Positions 1-7,553 of a stretch of 64,000 nucleotides of DNA are shown piece by piece. Within the stretch, counting starts at the first letter, position 1. Every line of letters starts with the position of its first letter. Made by a program: the position numbers and the translations under genes. Origin of the DNA: CAVTWS01 sp963732655 (GTDB taxonomy: Bacteria; Actinomycetota; Acidimicrobiia; Acidimicrobiales; SHLQ01); contig CAVTAI010000003.1 of NCBI GenBank assembly GCA_963732655.1, forward strand, positions 124,001 through 188,000, read 5' to 3'. The notes beneath the pieces were generated by a model. The model worked only from the letters and a program-made list of their open reading frames with translations, had not been told where the DNA came from and made no database searches.

Positions 1-118
1 CGTGAGCGCCCGTGTGCAGGATCGTCACCTCGAAGCCCCGGGCCTCGAGGCCGGCCACGATGAACGGCCCGGTCGGTCCGGTGCCACCGACGACGAGAGC
101 ACTGCGAGATCGGTTCAC
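1..118 (-). CDS. NAD(P)-binding Rossmann protein, N-terminal fragment
   Basis: Only the first 39 codons lie in the window; the gene continues past base 1. From a GTG start at 118 the product reads VNRSRSALVVGGTGPTGPFI, with a GxxGxxG dinucleotide-binding loop (GGTGPTG) right after the first beta strand, as in NAD-dependent epimerase/dehydratase and extended SDR proteins. It starts 4 bp after the stop of the upstream SDR gene, so the two are probably one operon. The specific substrate cannot be inferred from this fragment. Confidence 0.7.
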   Translation of the reverse strand, partial: MNRSRSALVVGGTGPTGPFIVAGLEARGFEVTILHTGAH

Positions 119-122
119 GGGG

Positions 123-908
123 TCACGGCAACATCACGTTGCCGCCGTCGACGACGAGGGTCTGACCGTTGACCAGGTCGGCGTCGCTGCTCGCGAAGAA
201 CACCGCCGGGCCCACCATGTGGTCGGCCTCGGTGTTGCGTCGCATGGACGACATCATGGCGAACATGGGTTGGAAGTCCGTCGGCACCTGCTTGTCGGTG
301 GCCGGAGTCATGACGAGGCCCGGGGCGATGGCATTGACGGTGACGTTGTATTGCCCGAGCTGGCCGGCCATGTGACGCGTAAGGCCCATCACCGACCACT
401 TCGAGTGCTGGTAGGAGAACGAGCTCAGGCTGAAATCTTCCGCGGGCACCCCGGGTTGGGCGCTCAACTGGTGGAGGAACGCGGCGATCGAAGCGACGTT
501 GATGATGCGCCCCCAGCCCTGGCGCACGAGGTGGGGGCTGACCGCGCGGGACATGAGCCACTGACCGTGGACGTTGACGTCGAACATGCGCCGCAGGTAT
601 TCGAGCGACTGGTTCTGAGGCTCGTAGTCGCCGTAGATGGCGGCGTTGTTGAGCAGGATGTGCACGCCGCCGAACCGTTCGATCGTGGCGGCGACGCACG
701 CATCGACCGACGCCTCGTCGGAGATGTCGGTCCGGACGAAATCGATGTCGCCGATCGGGCTGAGCTCGGCGACGGCGTGGCGGCCCTGCTCCTCGCCGAT
801 GTCGGCCACCATGACCTTGGCGCCTTCCATCAGGAATCGACGGGAGTAGGCCAGGCCGATTCCGCTTCCCCCGCCGGTGATGATGGCGACCTTGTCCTGT
901 AGGCGCAC
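123..908 (-). CDS. Classical short-chain dehydrogenase/reductase
   Basis: A 261-residue classical SDR oxidoreductase. Visible motifs in order are the cofactor loop TGGGSGIG (residues 11-18), NNAA near residue 87, the catalytic Ser in NVASIAAF, and the YxxxK pair in SYQHSKWSV. The C-terminal VNGQTLVVDGG is the usual SDR ending. Length is normal for the family. It is the first gene of a minus-strand pair with the Rossmann fragment downstream and is divergent from the enoyl-CoA hydratase gene, so the 106 bp from 909 to 1014 should hold promoters for both directions. A role in lipid or steroid catabolism is inferred from neighbours; the substrate is unknown. Confidence 0.9.
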   Translation of the reverse strand: MRLQDKVAIITGGGSGIGLAYSRRFLMEGAKVMVADIGEEQGRHAVAELSPIGDIDFVRTDISDEASVDACVAATIERFGGVHILLNNAAIYGDYEPQNQSLEYLRRMFDVNVHGQWLMSRAVSPHLVRQGWGRIINVASIAAFLHQLSAQPGVPAEDFSLSSFSYQHSKWSVMGLTRHMAGQLGQYNVTVNAIAPGLVMTPATDKQVPTDFQPMFAMMSSMRRNTEADHMVGPAVFFASSDADLVNGQTLVVDGGNVMLP

Positions 909-1014
909 GTCGAGCTCCTCGATCCGAGTGGTGATGGAACCACTAGCCTGCCCGCTCGATGGTCAGGCGTCGAGACGAGCGCCGCAGCGGACCAGCGGCC
1001 GACGAAGGGAAACG

Positions 1015-1797
1015 ATGATGAGCAGCGACGTGGTGCTGGTCGAGGTCGACGACGGCGTGGCGATCGTGACCATGAACCGTCCCGAGGCCCGCAACGCCCT
1101 CAATCACGCCCTCCGGAGCACCCTGGCGAACCGGGTCGGCGAACTCGATGCCGACGCCGACGTCCGGGCGATCGTGCTGACCGGCACCGACCCGGCCTTC
1201 TGCGCGGGCGTGGACCTCAAGGAGCTCAGCGGCGGCGAGGGCGACGCGCCGCTCGAGGCGCTCACCCAGGAACGCGGCCCGTTCCCGAAGTTGTCGACCC
1301 CCATGATCGGCGCCGTGAACGGCCCGGCCGTGACGGGAGGTTTCGAGGTGGCACTGGCGTGCGACTTCCTCATCGCGTCCGAGCGGGCCCGGTTCGCGGA
1401 TACGCACACCCGCGTCGGGATCATGCCCGGGTGGGGCCTCACGGTGCACCTGCAGGAGGCGATCGGCCTGCGCCGGGCCCGGCAGATGTCGTTCACCGGC
1501 AACTACCTCGATGCGTCGACCGCCCTGGTGTGGGGTCTGGTCAACGAAGTGGTCCCGCACGAGGAGCTGCTGCCGCGATCGATCCAGCTGGCCCGAGACA
1601 TCGCGTCGATCAACCCGACCGGCATCTCCCACATCCGTGAGACCTATCAACTCGTCGCCGACACCACCGGTGCCGAGGCGTGGAAGCTGGAGGCCCGGCG
1701 ATCGGCGGAGTGGATGACGACCTTCGATCCGGCCGAGTTCGCCGGCCGGCGGGAGGGGATCGTGGCCCGCGGCCGCACCCAGGTCGGCGACTCGTGA
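1015..1797 (+). CDS. Enoyl-CoA hydratase/isomerase family protein
   Basis: A crotonase-fold protein of about 260 residues. The oxyanion-hole region is visible as DPAFCAGVDLKEL and VNGPAVTGGFEVAL. The Glu equivalent to Glu144 of mitochondrial enoyl-CoA hydratase is present in GGFEVAL, but the second catalytic Glu (Glu164) is replaced in ADTHTRVGIMPGWG, where His or Thr occupies the position. This is common in the mycobacterial EchA5-like group and makes classical hydration uncertain. A purine-rich Shine-Dalgarno (GAAGGGA, 1004-1010) supports the ATG at 1015 or the one at 1018 rather than the upstream in-frame ATG. The stop overlaps a GTG that opens the thiolase-like gene. Confidence 0.88.
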   Translation: MMSSDVVLVEVDDGVAIVTMNRPEARNALNHALRSTLANRVGELDADADVRAIVLTGTDPAFCAGVDLKELSGGEGDAPLEALTQERGPFPKLSTPMIGAVNGPAVTGGFEVALACDFLIASERARFADTHTRVGIMPGWGLTVHLQEAIGLRRARQMSFTGNYLDASTALVWGLVNEVVPHEELLPRSIQLARDIASINPTGISHIRETYQLVADTTGAEAWKLEARRSAEWMTTFDPAEFAGRREGIVARGRTQVGDS

Positions 1798-3362
1798 ACG
1801 GCGCTGGGGCTGCCGATTCTCGGCAGCCGGGGTCTGCTGGGGCTGCCGATTCTCGGCAGCCGGGGTCTGCTGGGGCTGCCGATTCTCGGCAGCCGGGGTC
1901 TGCTGGGGCTGCCGATTCTCGGCAGCCTGTGCTCGTCGGAGTCGGTACGGTCGACGGGAGGGACGGAACGGCGTTCGACACGCCGGGTCTCGCGGCCGCG
2001 GCGATCGAGGCGGCACTGGCCGACGCCGGTGCGCCCGGGCTGGCGGGACGTGTCGGTCTGGTGCTGTGCCTCCAGGGCAGCTGGCGGGGCGACGACATCG
2101 GCTGGCTCGCCGCGACGTCCGCTGGCGTGCCCGCCCACGTGCGGAGCGTGAAGGTCGAGCTCGGCATCACCCAGACCTCGGTCATCGACCGGGCCGCTCA
2201 GGCGGTGCTCAATGGTGAAGTCGATGCGGCCATCGTGGTCGGGGTCGAGACGCGTGCCCGCACCCAAGGCGCCGCTCGCTCCGGGCAGGAGGTCAGCGAT
2301 CGCGTGGCCGGACGGGAACCCGACGAGGTGTGGCGACCCCACGACCTGCCCATCTCGTCGACCGAGATCCAGGCCGGCTGGGTGGAGGCCGTGCAGCAGT
2401 ACGCCCTCATCGAGAACGCCCTGCGCCATCACGACGGTCAATCCGTCGCCGAGCATGCTGAGACGGTGGCGGGCCTGTGGGCTCGGTTCGACTCGATCGC
2501 CGCCGGCAATCCGGACGCGTGGTTCGCCGGACCACGAACCGCCGCCGACATCTCGCAGCCCTCGGCCACCAATCGCCCGCTGGCGTCGCCGTACAACAAG
2601 TGGCACAGCACACAATGGACGCTCGACCAGTCGACCGCGCTGATCATCACCGCCGCCGGGGTGGCCGAGGAACTGGGCATCCCGGCTGATCGCCTCGTCT
2701 TCCCGCTGGCCAGTGCCGATCACGACTGCGTCGTGCCGGTCAGCGAACGGGCCGAGATCCACCGCAGCCCCGGAGCCGGGATCGTGGCGCGAGCCGCGCT
2801 CGCGATGGCCGACGTCGACCTCGACGATCTCGATCTGGTCGACCTCTACTCCTGCTTTCCCGTGGCCGTTCGACTGCAAGCGCGTGAGATCGAGCTCGAC
2901 GAGGAGGGCCCGCTGACGGTCACCGGAGGCATGCCGTTCTGCGGTGGCCCGTTCAACCACTACGTGGTGTGGAGCGTGGCGACGATGGCCCGGGTGCTCC
3001 GGGAGGATCCCGGCGCGATCGGGCTGACCACCGCCGTCAGCGGCATGCTCACCAAACACGGGTCGATCGTGTGGTCCACCGAGCCGGGCGACGGCTACTG
3101 GCACGCCGACCTCACCGGAGCCGTCGAGGCGGCCACCGGCCGGGTGGAATGTCGCCCGGGCGTCGACGGCCGGGGGCGCCTGGTCACGTACACGGTGCTG
3201 TTCGACGGGCTCGAACCGGTCGGCGGCCTCGCGGTCGTCGATCTGGACATGGGCGGTCGAACCATCGGTCGGCTCGATGCGGATCTGGCCCGACGTGGCC
3301 TCACCGACGACGTGTGCCAGGTAACCGTCGCCGTGCGGGATGGAATCGTGCGGGCGGGCTGA
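1794..3362 (+). CDS. Thiolase-like acetyl-CoA acetyltransferase family protein
   Basis: A thiolase-superfamily protein of about 522 residues if translated from GTG 1794, which overlaps the previous stop as GTGA. The N-terminal half (VGVGTVDGRDG..., VVGVETRARTQ) and the C-terminal half (LYSCFPVAVR, GGMPFCGGPFNHY, TKHGS) match thiolase-like proteins of actinobacterial lipid catabolism, followed by a C-terminal beta domain. The usual nucleophilic Cys context is absent: the segment reads VELGITQTSVIDRA, so it may be a non-condensing thiolase-like protein. The first about 45 codons are made of a 33-bp tandem repeat (see 1804-1927). A second in-frame GTG at 1929, after the repeat, is an alternative start that would put the repeats between genes. 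Confidence 0.82.
   Translation: MNGAGAADSRQPGSAGAADSRQPGSAGAADSRQPGSAGAADSRQPVLVGVGTVDGRDGTAFDTPGLAAAAIEAALADAGAPGLAGRVGLVLCLQGSWRGDDIGWLAATSAGVPAHVRSVKVELGITQTSVIDRAAQAVLNGEVDAAIVVGVETRARTQGAARSGQEVSDRVAGREPDEVWRPHDLPISSTEIQAGWVEAVQQYALIENALRHHDGQSVAEHAETVAGLWARFDSIAAGNPDAWFAGPRTAADISQPSATNRPLASPYNKWHSTQWTLDQSTALIITAAGVAEELGIPADRLVFPLASADHDCVVPVSERAEIHRSPGAGIVARAALAMADVDLDDLDLVDLYSCFPVAVRLQAREIELDEEGPLTVTGGMPFCGGPFNHYVVWSVATMARVLREDPGAIGLTTAVSGMLTKHGSIVWSTEPGDGYWHADLTGAVEAATGRVECRPGVDGRGRLVTYTVLFDGLEPVGGLAVVDLDMGGRTIGRLDADLARRGLTDDVCQVTVAVRDGIVRAG
1804..1927 (+). repeat. 33-bp tandem repeat, 3.8 copies, each with a hairpin
   Basis: Units start at 1804, 1837, 1870 and 1903 with exact 33-bp period; the copies are identical over the compared length and the last stops after 25 bp. 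Each unit contains a perfect 9-bp inverted repeat with a 3-nt loop (GGCTGCCGA TTC TCGGCAGCC; first copy 1808-1828). In the thiolase frame it encodes GAADSRQPGSA repeated. Confidence 0.97.
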
Positions 3363-3396
3363 CGCGACTCAGCGGCCACCTGTAAGACTGGCTGGT

Positions 3397-4104
3397 ATGG
3401 CGCGGACATTCGATCAGGTGCATCGCCACCGAGACGTCCAGGGTGGTGTGGCGCGAGCCATGGTCTTCGGCGTCAGCGACGGACTGGTCTCGAACGTCGC
3501 GTTGGTGCTGGGAATCGCCGGTGCCACCACGGATGCTTCTCTCGTACGTCTGGCCGGCCTGTCCGGCCTGCTGGCCGGCGCCCTGTCCATGGCCGCGGGC
3601 GAATGGGTGTCGGTGACGGCGCAGAACGAGCTCGTCGAGCGGGAACTGGCCATCGAACGCAAGTCGCTCGAGGAGAACCCGGCGCTCGAGAAGGCCGAGT
3701 TGGCGGCGATCTACCGGTCCCGGGGCCTCGCCCGCGAGGATGCCGACGTGGTGGCGCACCACATGCACCTCGATCCCGAGGTCGCCCTCGATGTCCATGC
3801 CCGCGAGGAGCTGGGAATCGATCCCACGGGTCTCGGGAGCGCCGCGAGAGCCGCTGGGAGCTCGTTCGTGGCGTTCGCCCTCGGGGCCCTGCTCCCGCTC
3901 ATGCCGTGGTTCTTCGGTGGCGGATCTGCGGCCGTGGTGATCACGCTCGTCATCGGGCTGGTGGCGGCGGCGTCGGTCGGGGGTGCGCTGGCGCACTTCA
4001 CCGAGCGGCCGATCTGGAGGGCCGTGGCTCGACAAGTGGGGGTGGCCGTCGTGGCGTGCACGGCGACGTTCCTGATCGGGCGAGCGGTCGGCGTCAACGT
4101 CTGA
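3397..4104 (+). CDS. VIT1/CCC1 family membrane transporter
   Basis: A 235-residue protein of the VIT1/CCC1 family, whose members export Fe2+ or Mn2+ from the cytosol. The first helix region VARAMVFGVSDGLVSNVALV and the following LAGALSMAAGEWVSVTAQNE are the family signatures (DGLxSN and AGxxSMAxGE). A charged cytoplasmic segment (about residues 80-140, with E-rich and H-containing helices) separates the first two helices from three C-terminal membrane segments. The ATG at 3397 follows a TAAGAC hexamer by 8 nt, compatible with a leaderless or near-leaderless transcript. The TlpA-like gene starts 44 bp downstream on the same strand. Confidence 0.9.
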   Translation: MARTFDQVHRHRDVQGGVARAMVFGVSDGLVSNVALVLGIAGATTDASLVRLAGLSGLLAGALSMAAGEWVSVTAQNELVERELAIERKSLEENPALEKAELAAIYRSRGLAREDADVVAHHMHLDPEVALDVHAREELGIDPTGLGSAARAAGSSFVAFALGALLPLMPWFFGGGSAAVVITLVIGLVAAASVGGALAHFTERPIWRAVARQVGVAVVACTATFLIGRAVGVNV

Positions 4105-4148
4105 CGTGACGGGAATAGGGGAGCGTCCTCGGCGGTTCAGGGCGAGCG

Positions 4149-4697
4149 ATGATCGATGGACGTGTGGTTCGGATGATTGCGCCTCTGGTCGCGGCCCTCG
4201 GTCTGGCGGCGTGCGGCGGAGGTGAGTCCGCACGCGGGGAGAGCGCCTCGGCGTCGCCGGCATCGGGCGAGAGCGCCGGTGCGGTCAGCGAGAACCCGCT
4301 CCCGGTCGTCGACGTGATCGACCTGGCGACGGGCGAGCCCACCCCGCTCGCCGCGCTCCTTCCGGCCGACAAACCGCTGCTCGTCTGGTTCTGGGCCCCG
4401 TGGTGAACGATCTGCAACCGGGAAGCTCCCGGCGTCGAGCAGTTTGCCCGGCAACATGAGGATCTGGTCCGGGTCGTCGGCCTGGGCACCCAGGACAACG
4501 TCGAGCTCGCCACCGAGTTCGTCGAACGCCACGACCTGACGATCACGATGCTGTGGGACCCCACGCTGGAGTCCTGGCAGCAACTCGGCATCACCGGACA
4601 GCCGGCCGCAGCCCTCTTCGGCGCCGACGGATCCGTGCTCGGCGCCTGGTCAGGCCCCATCCCCGAAGACGACGTCGTCGACCTCCTCTCCTCCTGA
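4149..4697 (+). CDS. TlpA-like thioredoxin-fold lipoprotein with in-frame TGA at the first catalytic Cys (candidate selenoprotein)
   Basis: The frame from ATG 4149 runs 182 codons to TGA 4695 with one internal TGA at 4404-4406 (codon 86). The N-terminus is a lipoprotein signal (MIAPLVAALGLAACGGG from codon 9). The thioredoxin active site, normally WAPWCxxC, reads WAPW-TGA-TIC, so the TGA sits exactly where the first redox Cys belongs and Cys89 is kept. The remainder is a complete thioredoxin fold, with the cis-Pro region ITGQPAAALF and a normal end. A stem-loop directly after the TGA could act as a SECIS element. UxxC thioredoxin-like selenoproteins are known in other bacteria. The alternatives are a TGC-to-TGA nonsense mutation or a base-call error; then the gene would encode only an 85-residue fragment. 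Confidence 0.7.
4412..4442 (+). promoter_or_regulatory. Possible bacterial SECIS stem-loop
   Basis: Begins 5 nt after the internal TGA. Inner stem CCGGGA/TCCCGG (4418-4423 with 4427-4432), loop AGC with a G in its first two positions, and a short outer stem CTGC/GCAG (4412-4415 with 4439-4442). Distance from TGA to the apical loop is 17 nt, within the range reported for bacterial SECIS elements. Structure inferred by eye only. Confidence 0.4.
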
Positions 4698-4732
4698 TCA
4701 GGCCACCCTCCTGAACGGCCCGCCCGGGGTGG

Positions 4733-5971
4733 TCAGGCGGGGACGGGTTCGACGCGGCGGCCGGGGGTGAACGTGACGGGCATGTGTTTGATGCCTCGCA
4801 CGAAGTTCGAGCGGAGGTACTGGGGTTCGCCGGCGAGTTGCATGCCGTCGATCCGGGTGAGGACCTCGCGGAAGATCAACCGGAGCTCCATGCGGGCGAG
4901 GTTGGCCCCCAGGCAGAAGTGCGGGCCTCCGCCACCGAAGGCGACGTGTTCGTTCGGCCAGCGGTCGACGTCGAACGTGAAGGGATCCGCGAAGACCTCC
5001 TCGTCCCGGTTGGCCGAGATGTGCCACATGGCAACCTTGTCCCCGGTTGTGAACGGGACACCGCGGATCTCGGTGTCGGCCATGACCGTGCGCCGGAAGT
5101 AGAGCACTGGAGTCGCCCAGCGGAGGATCTCCTCGAGGGCCCGATCGAGCCGGCCGTCGACATCTTCCCGGAGCCATGCCATCTGCTCGGGGTTGGTGAG
5201 CAGAGCGTGCATCCCGTGTGCGGTCGTATTGCGAGTGGTCTCGTTGCCGGCGACGGTGAGCAGCAGCATGAACATGTCGAACTCGATCTCGGACAACTTG
5301 TCGCCCTTGATCTCGGCATTGATCAGCTTGGTGACGATATCGTCACGGGGGTCGGCGGCCCGCTTCTTGGCCAGCTCGTTCACGTAGGTGTAGAGGTGCA
5401 TGGTGGCCATGCCGTTGTCGTCGGTCTGGTACTCGGGATCGTCCGCGCCGATCATGGCGTTCGACCATTCGAACAGCAGGCGACGGTCCTCCTGCGGGAC
5501 CCCCATGATCTCGGCGATGGCCTGAAGTGGTAGCTCCGACGCCAGGTCCTCGACAAAGTCGATCGAACCTCGTTCGATGATGTTGTCGACGATGAGCGTG
5601 GACCGATGGGTGAGGTACTGCTCGAGCAGACCGATCATTCGTGGGGTGAAGCCCTTGTTCACCAGCAGCCGGTATCGGGTGTGCTTCGGCGGATCCATGT
5701 AGAGCATCATCAGGCCGCGCGGGTCCATGCCCCCGGCCTCGGCGTCGGCGAAGTCACCGATGTTCACCCCGCCGACCTCGGACGAAAAGGTGGTGACGTC
5801 ACGGTTGACCTCCACCAGGTCCGCGTGTTTGACCACGTTCCAGAAACCGGGCCCGTCGGGCTCCGGATGCCAGTAGACGGGCGCTTCGGCGCGCAGACGC
5901 CGGAACATGTCATGGTGCTCGCCCCGCACGAAGCGGTCCATGTCGAGTAGATCGATGCCGTCAAGGGTCAT
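4733..5971 (-). CDS. Cytochrome P450
   Basis: A 412-residue soluble bacterial P450. The oxygen-binding I-helix reads VAGNETTRN, the ExxR pair is in LEEILRW, and the haem-thiolate loop is FGGGGPHFCLGANLAR with the Cys ligand. Sequence style (DPPKHTRYR, RRTVMADTEIRG, HISANRDEEVF) is that of the CYP124/CYP125/CYP142 group, which hydroxylates the terminal methyl of sterols and branched lipids; subfamily is not certain. The ATG at 5971 is chosen because the residues upstream of it in the longer frame do not look like P450 sequence. It converges on the TlpA-like gene; a CCTGATCAGG palindrome spans the latter's stop (4693-4702). Confidence 0.93.
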   Translation of the reverse strand: MTLDGIDLLDMDRFVRGEHHDMFRRLRAEAPVYWHPEPDGPGFWNVVKHADLVEVNRDVTTFSSEVGGVNIGDFADAEAGGMDPRGLMMLYMDPPKHTRYRLLVNKGFTPRMIGLLEQYLTHRSTLIVDNIIERGSIDFVEDLASELPLQAIAEIMGVPQEDRRLLFEWSNAMIGADDPEYQTDDNGMATMHLYTYVNELAKKRAADPRDDIVTKLINAEIKGDKLSEIEFDMFMLLLTVAGNETTRNTTAHGMHALLTNPEQMAWLREDVDGRLDRALEEILRWATPVLYFRRTVMADTEIRGVPFTTGDKVAMWHISANRDEEVFADPFTFDVDRWPNEHVAFGGGGPHFCLGANLARMELRLIFREVLTRIDGMQLAGEPQYLRSNFVRGIKHMPVTFTPGRRVEPVPA

Positions 5972-6225
5972 GGGGAAGTCCTCACTCGCGTAGCGGCCGG
6001 GGCCCTGTCGGGCGATTGTACGGATGACGGGGCAGGACCGGCGTCCCCCCATCGGCAGGTTCGACCTCGAGGCAAGGCGGTGCGCCGGCCGGAAGAGGTC
6101 GCGCTCAAGGTTCGCGCCGGTAGTGCCGAAGAACTACTCAGGTGACCTGTCGGCCCACGCCGGCAGGGAACGGGTGGGGTGAACCCTCCCGGGCGCAGGC
6201 ATCAGCGAACGGAAGGGAGTGCCCT

Positions 6226-7542
6226 ATGGCGCTGAGCACCGAGGAGGCCGCGCATCTGCTGCGGCGAGTTGGTTTCGGTGGGACCACCACGGAGATCAAC
6301 ACCGTCAAGAACGCGGCCGACAGAACGGCGGCGGTCGGCATGGTCATGGACCTCACTGGCGATCAACCGGTGAACTACCCCGCCCCGTCCGGCGAAGGCG
6401 ACTGGCGGGACTGGGTCAACACGTCGAACTGGTGGATCCAGCGCATGCGGACGTCCACGACGCCGTTGGCCGAGAAGATGACACTGTTCTGGCACAGCCA
6501 TTTCGCCTGCGGGTTCGAAAAGGTGCAGGACATGGTGGCCATGCAGGCCCAGCACAGCATCTTTCGTGCCCACGGCCTGGGCAGCTTCGAGGAGCTGCTC
6601 CGCCAGGTCTCGATCAGCTCGGCGATGCTCGTCTACATCGACAACGAGTCGAACGTGGCCGGCGGGATCCAGGAGAACTTCGCACGCGAGCTCATGGAGC
6701 TGCACACCATCGGCGTCGGCAACTTCACCGAGGCCGACGTGGTGGCGATCGCCCGGGCGTGGACCGGACACAACGTCGTCGGTTGGAACGGGTCGTGGTA
6801 CGACACGACGTACCACTTCTACCCCGACCGCCACGACAACGGGCAGAAGACGCTGTTCGGTATCGGCGACAACTGGGACGGCACCGGTCAGTTCGGCGGG
6901 CGCAGCACGATCCACGAGTTGGTGGCCGGGGTGAAGCAGGCCGACACGGCCCGGTTCATCGCCCGCAAGCTCTTCCGGTTCTTCGTGCACATCACCCCGT
7001 CGGACGCCACGGTCCAGAACCTGGCGAATACTTTCGTGGCCTCCGGTTTGAACATCGCCGCGCTGGTGCGAGCGATCCTGCTCACCGCCGAGTTCTGGGA
7101 CCCGGCGACCCGCTACCAACTGGTCAAGAGCCCGGTCGAGTTCGTGGTCAGTGCGTTGCGCCGTACCGGCATCGAGACCCCGGAATGGGTGCACTACATG
7201 CTCGAGTCGATGGGTCAGACCCTGTTCGAGCCGCCCAACGTCGCCGGGTGGGCGCAGAACGGGTATTGGCTCTCCACCGCATCGAGCTGGGCCCGCGGCG
7301 ACATGGCCTGGTACCTGGCTTGGCAGTCCGACGGCGCCGGATTCTTCGACGGGCTGCGGAACCTGTCGCCCGCGGCGGGCGTGCAGCGCATGTTCGACGA
7401 CCTGGGCATCGTCGAACCGACCCCCGCCACGCGTGCCCGCTTCGAAGTGTGGTTCGCCACCGCCAAAGCCCAGTACAGCTGGGCCATCCAGCCTCACGGC
7501 GTCGTGCTCGGCGTCATGTCTCCCGAGTTCCAGCTCGCCTGA
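6226..7542 (+). CDS. DUF1800 family protein
   Basis: A 438-residue DUF1800 protein: N-terminal LSTEEAAHLLRRVGFGGT, then EKMTLFWHSHFACGFEKV, ENFARELMELHTIGVGNF with the following DVVAIARAWTGHNV, and KSPVEFVVSALRRTG, all in family order. The Shine-Dalgarno GGAAGGGA (6211-6218) fixes the ATG at 6226; no signal peptide is visible. DUF1800 genes are regularly paired with a DUF1501 gene, as here with an 11-bp gap. The molecular function of the family is not established; export or surface association is inferred from the Tat-type partner. Confidence 0.92.
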   Translation: MALSTEEAAHLLRRVGFGGTTTEINTVKNAADRTAAVGMVMDLTGDQPVNYPAPSGEGDWRDWVNTSNWWIQRMRTSTTPLAEKMTLFWHSHFACGFEKVQDMVAMQAQHSIFRAHGLGSFEELLRQVSISSAMLVYIDNESNVAGGIQENFARELMELHTIGVGNFTEADVVAIARAWTGHNVVGWNGSWYDTTYHFYPDRHDNGQKTLFGIGDNWDGTGQFGGRSTIHELVAGVKQADTARFIARKLFRFFVHITPSDATVQNLANTFVASGLNIAALVRAILLTAEFWDPATRYQLVKSPVEFVVSALRRTGIETPEWVHYMLESMGQTLFEPPNVAGWAQNGYWLSTASSWARGDMAWYLAWQSDGAGFFDGLRNLSPAAGVQRMFDDLGIVEPTPATRARFEVWFATAKAQYSWAIQPHGVVLGVMSPEFQLA

Positions 7543-7553
7543 AAGGTACTGCG

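Noticed and set aside
6219..7553. Extension of the DUF1501 frame upstream through the DUF1800 gene
   Set aside because: Arg/His-rich shadow of the DUF1800 reading frame; the Tat signal at 7554 marks the true start.
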